A DNA stretch of 34,362 bases, taken from NCBI GenBank assembly GCA_016840515.1, contig JAEOSF010000039.1, positions 1 through 34,362 of the forward strand, written 5' to 3'. The position numbers and the translations under genes were made by a program. The notes beneath the pieces are model-generated. The model was not told the DNA's origin and did not search any database. It worked only from the letters and a program-made list of their open reading frames with translations. The stretch's first letter is position 1. Each line of letters starts with the position of its first letter. This document shows, in pieces, positions 1-9,161 of the stretch. Origin of the DNA: Candidatus Borrarchaeum yapensis. GTDB taxonomy: Archaea > Asgardarchaeota > Sifarchaeia > Borrarchaeales > Borrarchaeaceae.

Positions 1-1329
<1,329 letters not shown>

Positions 1330-1333
<4 letters not shown>

Positions 1334-1692
1334 TAGAGGGTATAGGTATAGATATAATTGAATTAGGAAAAGTAAAGCAGCATTCTAAAAATAAGGCATT
1401 CATTGACAAGGTTTTCACACAGAACGAACGTGCATATTTTAAAACAAAGAAGAATCCTATTCCTCACATTGCAACCACATTTGCAGCTAAGGAAGCTATT
1501 TTCAAAGCCCTTGGTACAGGATGGGGCGATGGAAAAGAAGTAGAAATCGCAAGGGACGAGGATAACAGACCTTATGTTATCTTAAAAGGAAATCTGGAAG
1601 AATTCGCTAAAAATAAAAACATACTTATAAGTCTCTCTTACACTGATAGTATTGCGGTTGCTATTGCGCTGGTTGAAAGTAAAAACAAATGA
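1330..1692 (+). CDS. acpS: Holo-[acyl-carrier-protein] synthase (4'-phosphopantetheinyl transferase, AcpS type)
   Basis: AcpS moves the 4'-phosphopantetheine arm of CoA to a serine of an acyl carrier protein. The 120-residue product has the expected length and both signatures: GIGIDIIEL near the N-terminus (metal-binding Asp) and FAAKEAIFKALGTG in the middle (metal-binding Glu and catalytic Lys), plus the C-terminal SLSYTDSIAVAIAL strand. The start is a TTG whose last two bases overlap the ackA stop (TTGA), so it is translationally coupled to ackA. Archaea make isoprenoid lipids and usually lack AcpS and ACP. Its presence in an acetate-kinase operon therefore implies either an ACP-dependent pathway elsewhere in the genome or a gene cassette taken from bacteria. 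No ACP gene is visible here. Confidence 0.9.
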
Positions 1693-1715
1693 TAATCGGA
1701 TAAAGTTCCTAAGGT

Positions 1716-2213
1716 TCAAAGTGTCTTGAACCCTAATTTTAAAGCAAACTTTGGAGAGATCTTGAAAAGATCATGGATTGAAAACTCACTCCTAATAAAG
1801 CGTAATCCAATTTCTGGGTATTCATTGAACTTTTTTGTATAGGATATAAGAGAATCCCAGTCCTCATTGCTAAATTTTGCTGCTGCTTTGTTTGCCATCG
1901 TTGCCAGCTCCTGATAAAACGCCTTTACATTAATCACGTAGCCAACTATCTTGTTAAGTTCAAAATAAACTTCTTTTAGCGATGGGGGACAAAAATAAAA
2001 TCCTCTTATGTGATTTCCTAATGCTTTTTCGCTAAAAGGATAACTTTCAAGATAATCGATCCATGTGCCTCCAGATGTTCTCGTAGGTTCTCCAATTACT
2101 TGCTTCTTCTCAAGGATCAAAGTCTTTGCGCCATTTTTTGCTGATTCCAGTGCAGAAGAGAGCCCCGCAGGTCCAGCTCCGGTGACGATAACGTCATATT
2201 CTTCATCAATCAT
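1716..2213 (-). pseudogene. Geranylgeranyl-reductase-family flavoprotein with large in-frame internal deletion
   Basis: The 165-residue product begins as a normal archaeal GGR-type FAD enzyme: DVIVTGAGPAG (Rossmann FAD-binding glycines), an ILEKK strand and GEPTRTSGG. At about residue 110 (MANKAAAKF) it jumps to what looks like the family's C-terminal tail (SNEDWDSLISY through SPKFALKL). Family members are about 350-450 residues. The middle is missing, including the second FAD motif with its GDAA-type Asp and the substrate cavity, so it cannot bind FAD normally and is probably dead or repurposed. Start signals remain intact (GAGGT seven bases before the ATG) and the frame is open, so the deletion looks recent or the remnant is tolerated. 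It is the last gene of the leftward group and converges on acpS with 23 bp between. Normal GGRs saturate archaeal lipid tails. Confidence 0.6.
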
Positions 2214-2255
2214 TCAAAGAACCTCAGATAAGAAATTATTGGAGACGAGTAGTTT

Positions 2256-3062
2256 TTATAATTTGAAGATTTTATCAGCATTTTTGTAAGATACACGTTC
2301 TAGAAGACTTTTTTCAACCTCAAGAGCTCCCAAACTATCGATTGTCTTTGCAACACTCGCAATATCGCATTTTCTAAAACCGTTATCACTATTTAACACA
2401 ATATCATTATTATCAGAATACTGAATAACTAACTCAGACGCACGCTCTGGTGTTAACATATTATATTGTACACTTAGACCAATGTTATATCCTGAAGTAT
2501 CTACAATGGAAATCGACTCAGCATTGACGTGATCTATAATAACCAGTTCGGGATTGATTCGTGTCTTATTAATCAAAAGCAAAGTTTTCTCGGTAATTTC
2601 GAGTTTGCTATCACCAGGAGTATGGACTATTATAGGAAAATCGTGTTCTTTTGCTTGTTCTATTTGTGCTCTTAAAACTTCAATTTCTTTTGTTGAGCCA
2701 GTTTGTAGGCCGGTTTCTCCAAATGCTACTACCAAATTGTGTTCAATTAAGGAATTCATAGATTCAATAACCATTTCATAGTTAGTTTGTGGAATGGAAC
2801 GGGGATGAATCCCGACAGCTACATGGAGAGCTAACCCTACTTTTTTTGCTTGCGGTACATCGAAATCGATCATTCTTCTAAACAAATCGATAAAAGTTTG
2901 CTGATATTTTGGTTCCACAGGATAAAATGCACATGTAATTGCGCGTTTTATACCATTAGAGACCATATATCTCAGTTCATCTTCGCTCATTCCGTCAGCA
3001 TGAATATGAGTATCAACATGCAAACCATTCACCTTTATTGCTTTCAAAAAGGGTGAAAACAA
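2256..3062 (-). CDS. TatD-like metal-dependent hydrolase
   Basis: A 268-residue amidohydrolase-superfamily (TIM-barrel) protein of the archaeal TatD-related group. Visible metal ligands are the HxH pair in VDTHIHAD (about H19 and H21), E116 in AFGETGL, H147 in IIVHTPG, H178 in IIDHVN and D226 in LNSDNG. This matches the TatD layout, whose members are Mg-dependent DNases or other phosphoesterases; the actual substrate is unknown. The start used is a TTG at 3062. A GTG 11 codons in (VNGLHVD) also fits the family N-terminus and cannot be excluded, because neither has a strong ribosome-binding site. It lies 20 bp downstream of the CMD-like gene and 42 bp upstream of the GGR remnant, in one leftward group. 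Confidence 0.75.
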   Translation of the reverse strand: MFSPFLKAIKVNGLHVDTHIHADGMSEDELRYMVSNGIKRAITCAFYPVEPKYQQTFIDLFRRMIDFDVPQAKKVGLALHVAVGIHPRSIPQTNYEMVIESMNSLIEHNLVVAFGETGLQTGSTKEIEVLRAQIEQAKEHDFPIIVHTPGDSKLEITEKTLLLINKTRINPELVIIDHVNAESISIVDTSGYNIGLSVQYNMLTPERASELVIQYSDNNDIVLNSDNGFRKCDIASVAKTIDSLGALEVEKSLLERVSYKNADKIFKL

Positions 3063-3082
3063 GCGCCCGGTAAATTTTTTGG

Positions 3083-3382
3083 TTAAAATAACTCTCCTAG
3101 TGCTTGTGCTGCCGTGTAGATACTCCCTGCACCACTAACATAATGAGTGACACGTAATGTTTCCATAACCTCTTCTTTTGTCGCACCTGATTGCATTGCT
3201 GCTCGAGCTAAAAATTTTACCCCTCGAACTGCACCATGAGCTGCATCTAGAGCCATCGCAATAAGAAATTTAAACTTCTGAGGTAATGCACCATCCTCAA
3301 GGGCAAATTCAGCAGTATTCTGTACAAGTTTGTGAAGTTCTGGATCGAGCGTTTCAATAATCTTTAAAGGATGTTCAGACAT
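3083..3382 (-). CDS. Carboxymuconolactone decarboxylase (CMD/AhpD-like) family protein
   Basis: A 99-residue all-helical protein with the CMD family pattern: LPQKFKFLIAMALDAAHGAVRGVKFLARAAMQSGATKEE, followed by a helix ending YVSGAGS (shown here only as a described region; its core residues are the ALDAAHG and SGATKEE boxes). The redox-active CxxC found in AhpD-type peroxidase partners is absent, so it is closer to the CMD-only branch and its chemistry is unknown. The ATG has a GAGGTG Shine-Dalgarno site about six bases upstream. It sits between the M24 peptidase (81 bp upstream) and the TatD-like gene, presumably cotranscribed. Some family members are decarboxylases and others are structural or redox proteins; the sequence does not decide. 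Confidence 0.75.
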   Translation of the reverse strand: MSEHPLKIIETLDPELHKLVQNTAEFALEDGALPQKFKFLIAMALDAAHGAVRGVKFLARAAMQSGATKEEVMETLRVTHYVSGAGSIYTAAQALGELF

Positions 3383-3463
3383 TTACTCACCTCTCGAATT
3401 GGATAGACTGGGTTTTACATGTACTTCTGTACCTTTTTAATTATTGGGAGTGTCATCTGAAAT

Positions 3464-4579
3464 TCAAAGATCTCTGTCAAATGAAGTTAATAATTTGCAA
3501 CCAGTTTCAGTCACTAAAACCGTATCCTCAACCCTTATCCCACCGACCCCTGGTACATAAAGGCCTGGCTCGATCGAATGAACTATTCCTGGAACTAGTT
3601 CAGTTTCTTCCGTTTCAAGTATGGGGGGTTCGTGTTCTTCTAGCCCCAAACCATGTCCTATTAGATGCACAACATATTCTCCATAGCCGGCTTCTTGTGC
3701 AACACTTTTTCCGACCTCATGCACCTCATAGGCTTTAACACCAGGCTTTACTGCATCGATAGCCTCTTTATGCATTTGTAATACGACTTCAAAGAGGTCC
3801 TTCTGTTCTTGTGTAGGAGAACCAACAATTTTTGCTCTAGAAATGTCTGCGCAATATCCATTATACCTGCCTCCAAGATCCATTAAAATAAGGTCATTCA
3901 TTTCTATCTTCTTTTCTGTTGGCTGAGGAACAATTAACTCTGTTCTATCTCCCGATCCAAGAACTGTTGGAAATGAAAGTTCACGAGCACCTGCTAATTT
4001 CATAGCAGCTTCTGCATGGAGAACTATTTCAAGTTCTGTTTTACCTACCTCTAAAGCTTCGGTGACTGTTTTTGCACCTTCATCCGTAATTTTTGCAGCA
4101 TTCTCTAAACATGATATCTCAGCGGGACTTTTTATCATCCTCACAGTTCTCAGAATGTCTGTAGCGTCTTTGAATTCAGCCTTTGGCAATTTATTTTTGA
4201 TTGCTAAGTAGAGAGGGGTAGGGAAAGTGCTCCAGCCAACAACACCGATTTTGCCTTCAATATAAGTATTTTTAAGAACTTCAGGAACACCAATCGTGAG
4301 GTCTACAGTGGCTTGTGTGTCTGAAATACCTGAGACCTCCTTAGCTCTTAAGAGATCCCAGTCTTGATCTATTAAAAGCACAGGTTCGTGTTCCCTTGGT
4401 ATAAGGACATTTGCTGCGCCAGTGTATAGCGTATAATTAGAGAGATATGTCATATCCGGTACAGAAGAAACAATTAGATACCCTAAATCGATTTCTTCCA
4501 TCATTTTCTTCGCTTTCGCGACCCTTTTGCAGAATTCTTCTTTAGGAATACTCAAAATACATCCGTCCATATGATCCAA
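3464..4579 (-). CDS. M24-family metallopeptidase (Xaa-Pro aminopeptidase/dipeptidase-like)
   Basis: A 371-residue two-domain protein: a creatinase-type N-terminal domain (about residues 15-145) and a pita-bread M24 catalytic domain. All five metal ligands of the family are visible: D234 and D245 (LMDLGG...YCADISR), H309 (LIGHGLGLEEHEPP), E337 (HSIEPGLY) and E351 (IRVEDT). It probably removes residues from peptides with proline at the second position, or cleaves Xaa-Pro dipeptides, in the cytoplasm. The frame opens with TTG at 4579; an ATG three codons later (4570) is an equally good start, since no strong ribosome-binding site is visible. It heads the leftward gene group that also contains the CMD-like, TatD-like and GGR-remnant genes. 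Confidence 0.85.
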   Translation of the reverse strand: MDHMDGCILSIPKEEFCKRVAKAKKMMEEIDLGYLIVSSVPDMTYLSNYTLYTGAANVLIPREHEPVLLIDQDWDLLRAKEVSGISDTQATVDLTIGVPEVLKNTYIEGKIGVVGWSTFPTPLYLAIKNKLPKAEFKDATDILRTVRMIKSPAEISCLENAAKITDEGAKTVTEALEVGKTELEIVLHAEAAMKLAGARELSFPTVLGSGDRTELIVPQPTEKKIEMNDLILMDLGGRYNGYCADISRAKIVGSPTQEQKDLFEVVLQMHKEAIDAVKPGVKAYEVHEVGKSVAQEAGYGEYVVHLIGHGLGLEEHEPPILETEETELVPGIVHSIEPGLYVPGVGGIRVEDTVLVTETGCKLLTSFDRDL

Positions 4580-4700
4580 AGATTAACCAACTAATACTAG
4601 CTAACAACCTTAAATTAATTGTGGCTTCGTGTGCAAACTTGATTGGTGTGGAAGAATTTTAAGATTTGTTTAGACATCGAGCGCTGCAATAAATGCATAA

Positions 4701-4710
4701 AAAATATATA
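4701..4710 (+). promoter_or_regulatory. Candidate archaeal TATA box for the small GTPase operon
   Basis: An AAAATATATA element lies about 80 bases before the GTPase start, in the 209-bp divergent gap with the M24 gene. With the usual 25-base spacing, transcription would start near 4735 and leave a leader of about 55 bases. Assignment is by pattern and position only. Confidence 0.4.
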
Positions 4711-4788
4711 TGACGGTGTCGTATAAAATCTGAAGATCGTCTATATTAATAAAGGAGTACCCAAATGTAACTTTAGAGGTAGAAATCT

Positions 4789-5337
4789 TTGGAGCGCAAA
4801 AAAAAGAACTATATATTCAAAATAATTCTCGTAGGAGAAGGAGGCGTTGGAAAGACGACATTTATAAAAAGGTACGCTACCCAAAAGTTTGTTGAAGACA
4901 CAAAAAAGACTGTCGGTACATCTTTTTATCTTTTTGAAAAAAAAATAAATGAAAATATTTTGATTACACTTCAAGTGTGGGACTTCGGGGGCGAAAAAAG
5001 ATTTCGATTTATTTTACCCACTTATTGTGAGGGGGCACATGGAATAATATTTGCTTTTGATCTTACACGAATTTCTAGTTTATTTAATCTGCATGAATGG
5101 TATGATGTTATCAGAGAGAAAATTGAAAATTCAGATTTTGTATTTGTTGGAACAAAACTAGATCTTATTGAGGAAATGGGTGCCGAAGCAATAAGCGATG
5201 AACAAATTATGGAATTCATTAAAATATACGATCGCTCGTCTAATTTGCTTATTAAAACAAGTTCTAAAACTGGAGAAAACGTTGAAAACGTAATTACTAA
5301 CCTAATCAATCTAATTTATAGTAGGGTGACAAAGTAA
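4789..5337 (+). CDS. Ras/Rab-like small GTPase
   Basis: A 182-residue single-domain P-loop GTPase of the Ras superfamily, the type greatly expanded in Asgard archaea. Motifs: G1 GEGGVGKT (16-23), G2 Thr in KKTVGTSF (T41), G3 WDFGGEKRF (64-72), G4 as TKLD (122-125) instead of NKxD, and G5 TSSKTGE (157-163). The residue matching Ras Gln61 is Glu69, so intrinsic hydrolysis may be slow or need a partner. The protein ends in VTK with no C-terminal cysteine, so Rab-style prenylation is not expected. The start is a TTG with AGAGGT about six bases upstream. The stop overlaps the next gene's ATG by one base (TAATG), so the CxxC protein that follows is probably made with it. Its target and regulators are unknown; the longin-like and Bet3-like genes downstream are candidates. 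Confidence 0.88.
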   Translation: MERKKKNYIFKIILVGEGGVGKTTFIKRYATQKFVEDTKKTVGTSFYLFEKKINENILITLQVWDFGGEKRFRFILPTYCEGAHGIIFAFDLTRISSLFNLHEWYDVIREKIENSDFVFVGTKLDLIEEMGAEAISDEQIMEFIKIYDRSSNLLIKTSSKTGENVENVITNLINLIYSRVTK

Positions 5338-6056
5338 TGTCTAAACAAAAGATTTTTTCAGAGTATTGTGAAATATGTAAAACTACAATCAAACATCCAA
5401 TTACGAAAGAACAATTACATCCTAGGGGCGGAGGTCTGTATTCTGGTATATTTCTTCACAAGGGTAAAGAAAGTGAAGAAATTCACGCATCACTTAGCTA
5501 TTTCGACAATGATCTTGCACATAGGGGAACAGAGGGTTCAAAATTACTTCAGACTGATCTCTCACTTGAACATCTAAAACCAAGTGCTTTATTAGACTTA
5601 AAAGATGAAATAGAACTCAAGCAAGACATCAAGATGTTTTATGAGTGGCTAATTAATGAGTATATTTACTATTATAAAAGTATAAAACTGGCAACAATGA
5701 AACAAGTTATCCCAATGCTAGAAGAAATTCTAAATAATTTAAAACCACAAACCAATATATATAACAATTTTGAATTAATCTCTGAAAAAACGAGCGATAA
5801 GATTATTTGCGATTTAGAAACGAAAGAGACACAACAAATTAAAGCCGGAGAACTTAAAAAAGCCTATCAAACACTTTTTAATCAAATTAGGTGGCGGTTT
5901 AGGGATGATGATGAACATGATGCTTTCGAATCGTCAAAAAAATTGGGATTCAAAATGGTTACATTATGGAGAGATTTACTAAAATTTGGCGTTTCTGAAG
6001 ATATGTTTCGATCATTAGAAGTCTTATTGACACTTCGAGATTTTTCTGATACATGA
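5337..6056 (+). CDS. Uncharacterised protein with N-terminal CxxC, coupled to the small GTPase
   Basis: I do not recognise this 239-residue protein. Near the N-terminus is YCEICK (C11, C14), then two histidines (about H20 and H28) and a PRGGGLY turn, which together could form a small zinc site. The rest is charged and probably helical, with a Lys/Glu-rich middle and a C-terminal part rich in Trp, Arg and Asp (RWRFRDDDEHD). There is no signal peptide or membrane segment. Its ATG overlaps the GTPase stop by one base, so production is translationally tied to the GTPase. That makes a GTPase partner (effector, activator or scaffold) the natural guess, but this is inference from position only. Confidence 0.7.
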   Translation: MSKQKIFSEYCEICKTTIKHPITKEQLHPRGGGLYSGIFLHKGKESEEIHASLSYFDNDLAHRGTEGSKLLQTDLSLEHLKPSALLDLKDEIELKQDIKMFYEWLINEYIYYYKSIKLATMKQVIPMLEEILNNLKPQTNIYNNFELISEKTSDKIICDLETKETQQIKAGELKKAYQTLFNQIRWRFRDDDEHDAFESSKKLGFKMVTLWRDLLKFGVSEDMFRSLEVLLTLRDFSDT

Positions 6057-6467
6057 AATAAAGAAAATGAAATTCTGTATTACTTTAGCTTTACGCTCTT
6101 GTAGTAGACTATTCAAAAATTTTTACCTATTCAAAGTCGTCTATATTCTATGAAGGATACACGTGTCAAAGATTAGATTTTGCAATTAACGTCAATGATT
6201 TGTGTTTTTGTTCTTTAAATAACACATATACCCCCAACACAAAGTTCTAGAGTAAAAGAATCTATTGTTTGGTGGATCTTAGATATTGAAAATACATGAA
6301 ATGTTAGTATTGTCTTCACTAAGTAACATACGAAGAGGGAAATGCCTTACTACCTAATAACGTTTTCCTAGAGTTGTATTAGCACAAATACGGTTTGAAA
6401 TGAGAAGCAATTTACCAGAAGATTTTTATCTTACCTTTGGGTGGATTACTTATAAGAGGTTATAGCT
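6057..6467. other. 411-bp AT-rich intergenic region before the longin-like gene
   Basis: No convincing open frame, tRNA or repeat array is seen. Near its right end a TTTTTATCTTA element (6423-6433) could be a TATA box for the 6468 gene, with a start site near 6455 and an AGAGG ribosome-binding site at about 6452-6456. If so, the mRNA has almost no leader beyond the Shine-Dalgarno site. The rest shows nothing I can name. Confidence 0.4.
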
Positions 6468-7127
6468 TTGATTGACGTTTTTTTGGTCTTAGATGAGACT
6501 GGCGTGCCCCTTTGTCAAACAAGATCTCCTGATGCCATTTGGAATGACAGTTTAGCCGCTGGAATCTTATCAGCAATAGATGAAGTCAGTTCGGTCTATT
6601 GGCAAGGTGATATATTATCACGACTTGAATTCCGTGAAAAACAGCTCTATCTTCTCCGCGATACTAATAAAAGTCGCACATTTGTGCTTGTTACTACTAT
6701 TAGTGTTCCTCATGAAATTGCAGAGTCATGCCTCAACGAAATGAGCGAGAAATTTGCAGTTGTTTGTCTAGAAAAACATTCTGGTGGACTTGTAACTTCT
6801 AGAAGTTTAAACGAAAGTTACCAACAAATAGGACATGAACTATTACAAGAATGGAATGCAAGGGCACGTAAAATAGCGCTCCAGAGTGGTGAACCTTACT
6901 ACCAAGCCCTGTATGCCTATGATGAACTCAAAGACAGGGAAAAATCCTCTTTCATATTAGATAAGACAATTCTCCGAGTACTCTGTGATGCTGGCACACT
7001 TTCATTACGTGATCTAAGACAACGAATAGCGACCTTTGAAGAAATGCTTGGAGAACGAATTGACATCCCACAACTACAATCAATTTGTGAGCGTTATGTA
7101 AATGACGGATTAATTAAAAAACTTTAA
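6468..7127 (+). CDS. Longin-like (profilin-fold) N-terminal domain protein with C-terminal winged-helix-like region
   Basis: A 219-residue protein. Residues 1-105 read as strand-strand (VFLVLDETGVPLCQ), long helix (NDSLAAGILSAIDEVS), strands (SRLEFREKQLYLLRD, RTFVLVTTI) and helix (IAESCLNEMSEKF). This order matches a longin or related profilin-like fold and fits roadblock domains less well, because the helix follows the first hairpin. The C-terminal part (about 130-219) is helical and ends like a winged helix (LRDLRQRIATFEEM... ICERYVNDGLIKKL). Longin domains occur in eukaryotic SNAREs, adaptor subunits and TRAPP. The start is TTG with AGAGG upstream. The next gene, a V4R/Bet3-like protein, begins 12 bases after the stop, so the two form an operon. 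Fold assignment is from pattern, not from a search. Confidence 0.55.
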   Translation: MIDVFLVLDETGVPLCQTRSPDAIWNDSLAAGILSAIDEVSSVYWQGDILSRLEFREKQLYLLRDTNKSRTFVLVTTISVPHEIAESCLNEMSEKFAVVCLEKHSGGLVTSRSLNESYQQIGHELLQEWNARARKIALQSGEPYYQALYAYDELKDREKSSFILDKTILRVLCDAGTLSLRDLRQRIATFEEMLGERIDIPQLQSICERYVNDGLIKKL

Positions 7128-7139
7128 GGAGAGTATTTT

Positions 7140-7628
7140 ATGGATTTATTTAAGTTCTTTAGAAGGAAGGATCTCAGTAGAAATTATTTGAATCGGATGG
7201 TAATCGGCTTAGGAGTCGGACTCGTCAAGTCAAGAACTCACATATTAAATTCTGATTTTGGTCCGCAGGGTTCCATGGATGTGCTAGCAACTTGGATGGG
7301 GCAAGAAGTTGCCAAAGAACTGTTGTATCAAAAGAAAATTAGCACCAATACTTCTAAGAGTGATGTTATTGAAAAAATCCTTGATGAGGTACGAATTGCA
7401 GAGGATCTTGAAATTTCCTTTGATAACAACTCAGCTCATATTGCAGTTCAAAACTGTCTTATTTGCCCACGGCGAGTTGGTGGTTATGACCTTGAGGGAC
7501 ATACTGCCTGCCCAGTAGGAGGAATAATACGAGGTGCTATCAATTTGGTGACTGGTAAGAGTCCTCAAGTTAAACGCATCAGCTTACGTCCAGCAGAAGT
7601 TTGCCAAATAGATTTTGACCTTAATTGA
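7140..7628 (+). CDS. V4R / TRAPP Bet3-like domain protein
   Basis: A 162-residue protein. The C-terminal half has the V4R/Bet3 pattern: an NCLICPRRVG segment, EGHTACPVGGIIRGAINLVTG (the small-residue helix typical of the family), then a strand with C and an FDL ending. The N-terminal half has a helix with MDVLATWMGQEVAKELL, like the helix after the first V4R segment. Four cysteines (two in CLIC, one in ACP, one in VCQ) may bind metal or a ligand, as in bacterial V4R proteins. V4R was proposed in the literature as the prokaryotic ancestor of the TRAPP Bet3 subunits. The ATG has GGAGAG eight bases upstream and follows the longin-like gene by 12 bases. A small-molecule-sensing V4R protein is the alternative reading. 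Confidence 0.55.
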   Translation: MDLFKFFRRKDLSRNYLNRMVIGLGVGLVKSRTHILNSDFGPQGSMDVLATWMGQEVAKELLYQKKISTNTSKSDVIEKILDEVRIAEDLEISFDNNSAHIAVQNCLICPRRVGGYDLEGHTACPVGGIIRGAINLVTGKSPQVKRISLRPAEVCQIDFDLN

Positions 7629-7730
7629 GTACATTACACAAATCTTCAGAGTTTAAAATTGACTGGGATGAATCCCGCTTATACTAGACAAATAACTTAC
7701 CATAAAGTCTTCACGGTAACTTAAATTTCT

Positions 7731-7756
7731 ATATTTTTGATTTTTTCTTGATTTTA
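7731..7756 (+). terminator. T-rich terminator after the longin/V4R operon
   Basis: Two close runs of T on the + strand (ATATTTTTGATTTTTTC and following) sit about 100 bases after the V4R stop, just before the convergent aminotransferase gene. Archaeal RNA polymerase stops at such U tracts without needing a hairpin. Confidence 0.45.
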
Positions 7757-7759
7757 CTA

Positions 7760-8929
7760 TTATAAGTATCTTCCATAAACATCCATAGCTGCTGCTACTG
7801 CAGATCCAGGTTTTGTTTTAAACCCAAATATAGATAATGTTTTTTCTAAGGCTGCTAGTGTGGGTATTACATAAAACTGTGACGCTGTCACACCCATATG
7901 TCCAATTCTAATACCTTCAAGACCAATTAAATTTTTCATAAGTGAAACCATAATATTGAACTTCTCCTCAATAAATCGTCTAAGATCGATTTCACTAATT
8001 CCTTCTGGCAATAACAAAGCTGTAACGGTATCAGAAGCGATTTCTTCTTTGGGCAAGCACTTTAAACCAAGTGCTCGAATTCCCTCGCGGACTGCTTTAC
8101 CTGAAATTGCGTGTCTTTTATATCTATTCTCAAGTCCTTCTTCTAGCGCTAACTCAATAGCTTTTCTTAGTGCAAGTACCACTGAAGTTGGCACAGACGC
8201 AGGAAATGGATGTCCTATTTCTGTCAACTCTTCGATGTATTCCTCCCATACATTTAGATTCATATATCTGCCTCTAATGGGATGTTTTCTGTTTTTAGCT
8301 ACTTCCCACGTTTTTTCACTGATCATTACTGGAGTAACGCCCATAATACTACCTAGTGCTTTACTTGCATAGCCAACGCATACATCAATGTTCCAATCAT
8401 CACATCGAAGTTCCATTCCACCAAAAGATGAAATTGCATCAACGGCATACAATATCCCATTATTTTTTGCTATTTCACCTATTTCTTTTACTGGATTTAC
8501 TACAGCTGTTGATGTTTCATTATGAACTAGGAAAATTGCTTTAATATCTTCTTCTTTGCATTTTTCCTTTATCGAATTAACATCAGCAGCTTCTCCGAAA
8601 TTCTTCGTTATAACCACAGGCATCCTTTCATATAATTCAACTACCTTTCCGTATAATTCTCCAAAAAATCCATTATGGACAACAATTGCTTTATCACCTG
8701 GTTCAATTAAGTTTGCAACGGACAGTTCTAAACCTAAACCTCCAGGTCCAGCAAGAATAATAACTGATTGTTTTGTGTTAAAGAGTTTCTTAAGTTGTTG
8801 GCAAGTATCTTCATATATCTCTCCCCATTCTTTTCCGTAATGGGGCATAACTGGTTGTGATAATACATTTAAAACTTCAGGATGAGCCTCAGAAGGTCCC
8901 GGAATCATTAAAATCTTTTTATCTTGCAT
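7760..8929 (-). CDS. Class V PLP aminotransferase (serine-pyruvate / alanine-glyoxylate type)
   Basis: A 389-residue fold-type I PLP enzyme of the alanine-glyoxylate / serine-pyruvate aminotransferase family. It begins with the family's MIPGPSEAHPEVL stretch. The glycine-rich PLP-phosphate loop is AGPGGLGLE (60-68), the pyridine-binding Asp is D164 in AVDAISSFGG, and the internal aldimine Lys is K190 in YASKALGS. It moves an amino group from alanine or serine to glyoxylate or pyruvate; the sequence does not fix the pair. The ATG has AGGT upstream. It is transcribed alone, divergently from the trp operon, so serine or glycine metabolism is the simplest role. Serine is also the co-substrate of tryptophan synthase, which may make the arrangement meaningful, but that is speculation. 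Confidence 0.88.
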   Translation of the reverse strand: MQDKKILMIPGPSEAHPEVLNVLSQPVMPHYGKEWGEIYEDTCQQLKKLFNTKQSVIILAGPGGLGLELSVANLIEPGDKAIVVHNGFFGELYGKVVELYERMPVVITKNFGEAADVNSIKEKCKEEDIKAIFLVHNETSTAVVNPVKEIGEIAKNNGILYAVDAISSFGGMELRCDDWNIDVCVGYASKALGSIMGVTPVMISEKTWEVAKNRKHPIRGRYMNLNVWEEYIEELTEIGHPFPASVPTSVVLALRKAIELALEEGLENRYKRHAISGKAVREGIRALGLKCLPKEEIASDTVTALLLPEGISEIDLRRFIEEKFNIMVSLMKNLIGLEGIRIGHMGVTASQFYVIPTLAALEKTLSIFGFKTKPGSAVAAAMDVYGRYL

Positions 8930-8991
8930 AGATCATACCTCTAATTACATCTATGTTCTATCAAAGAAGACATATGAGCTCACATTCGTTA

Positions 8992-9001
8992 TCTTTAAAA
9001 G
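8992..9001 (-). promoter_or_regulatory. Candidate TATA box for the aminotransferase
   Basis: On the - strand a CTTTTAAAGA element lies about 65 bases before the aminotransferase ATG, placing the start site near 8970. It is only about 30 bp from the opposite-facing trp TATA box, so the two promoters nearly touch. Confidence 0.4.
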
Positions 9002-9028
9002 CATTGTTATTTCTAGCTATTAGAAAGA

Positions 9029-9036
9029 TTTATATA
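9029..9036 (+). promoter_or_regulatory. TATA box of the trp operon
   Basis: TTTATATA preceded by the purine-rich GAAAGA that suits a TFB recognition element. With standard spacing, transcription starts near 9055-9060, just before the AGGTGA ribosome-binding site of the leader reading frame. The operon would then have a leader of roughly 195 bases before trpD. Confidence 0.6.
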
Positions 9037-9071
9037 TGTCCTAACTGCCTTTTGCTAGCTAGGTGAAAAAA

Positions 9072-9104
9072 ATGGGGTATCGTGTTTGGATCCTTAAGTT
9101 ATAG
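9072..9104 (+). CDS. Candidate trp leader peptide (10 codons, one Trp)
   Basis: ATG GGG TAT CGT GTT TGG ATC CTT AAG TTA TAG reads MGYRVWILKL. AGGTGA at 9061-9066 is a good Shine-Dalgarno site five bases before the ATG. It lies just after the predicted start of transcription and about 150 bases before trpD. Its first codons form one arm of a possible stem (GGGGTA 9074-9079 with TACCCC 9132-9137), so a ribosome on it would open that stem. A single Trp codon in ten could be chance, so this is a candidate only. Confidence 0.4.
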   Translation: MGYRVWILKL

Positions 9105-9161
9105 ATCTTCTATTTTTCAAACAATATCATGTACCCCGCAGAAACAACTTAACCTAATTTT

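Noticed and set aside
3481..3738. Open frame on the + strand opposite the M24 peptidase.
   Set aside because: The opposite strand has all five M24 metal ligands in frame; this frame has no recognisable features.
4737..6150. An 11-base repeat TCGTCTATATT upstream of the GTPase gene (about 4737) and in the gap before the longin-like gene (about 6138).
   Set aside because: Repeats of this length are expected by chance in 34 kb of AT-rich DNA, and the distances to the two start codons are very different.
6057..6467. Possible tRNA or CRISPR material in the larger gaps (also 29363-29862 and 26886-27191).
   Set aside because: No T-arm-like GGTTCRAATC sequence, cloverleaf or regularly spaced repeat was found by eye.
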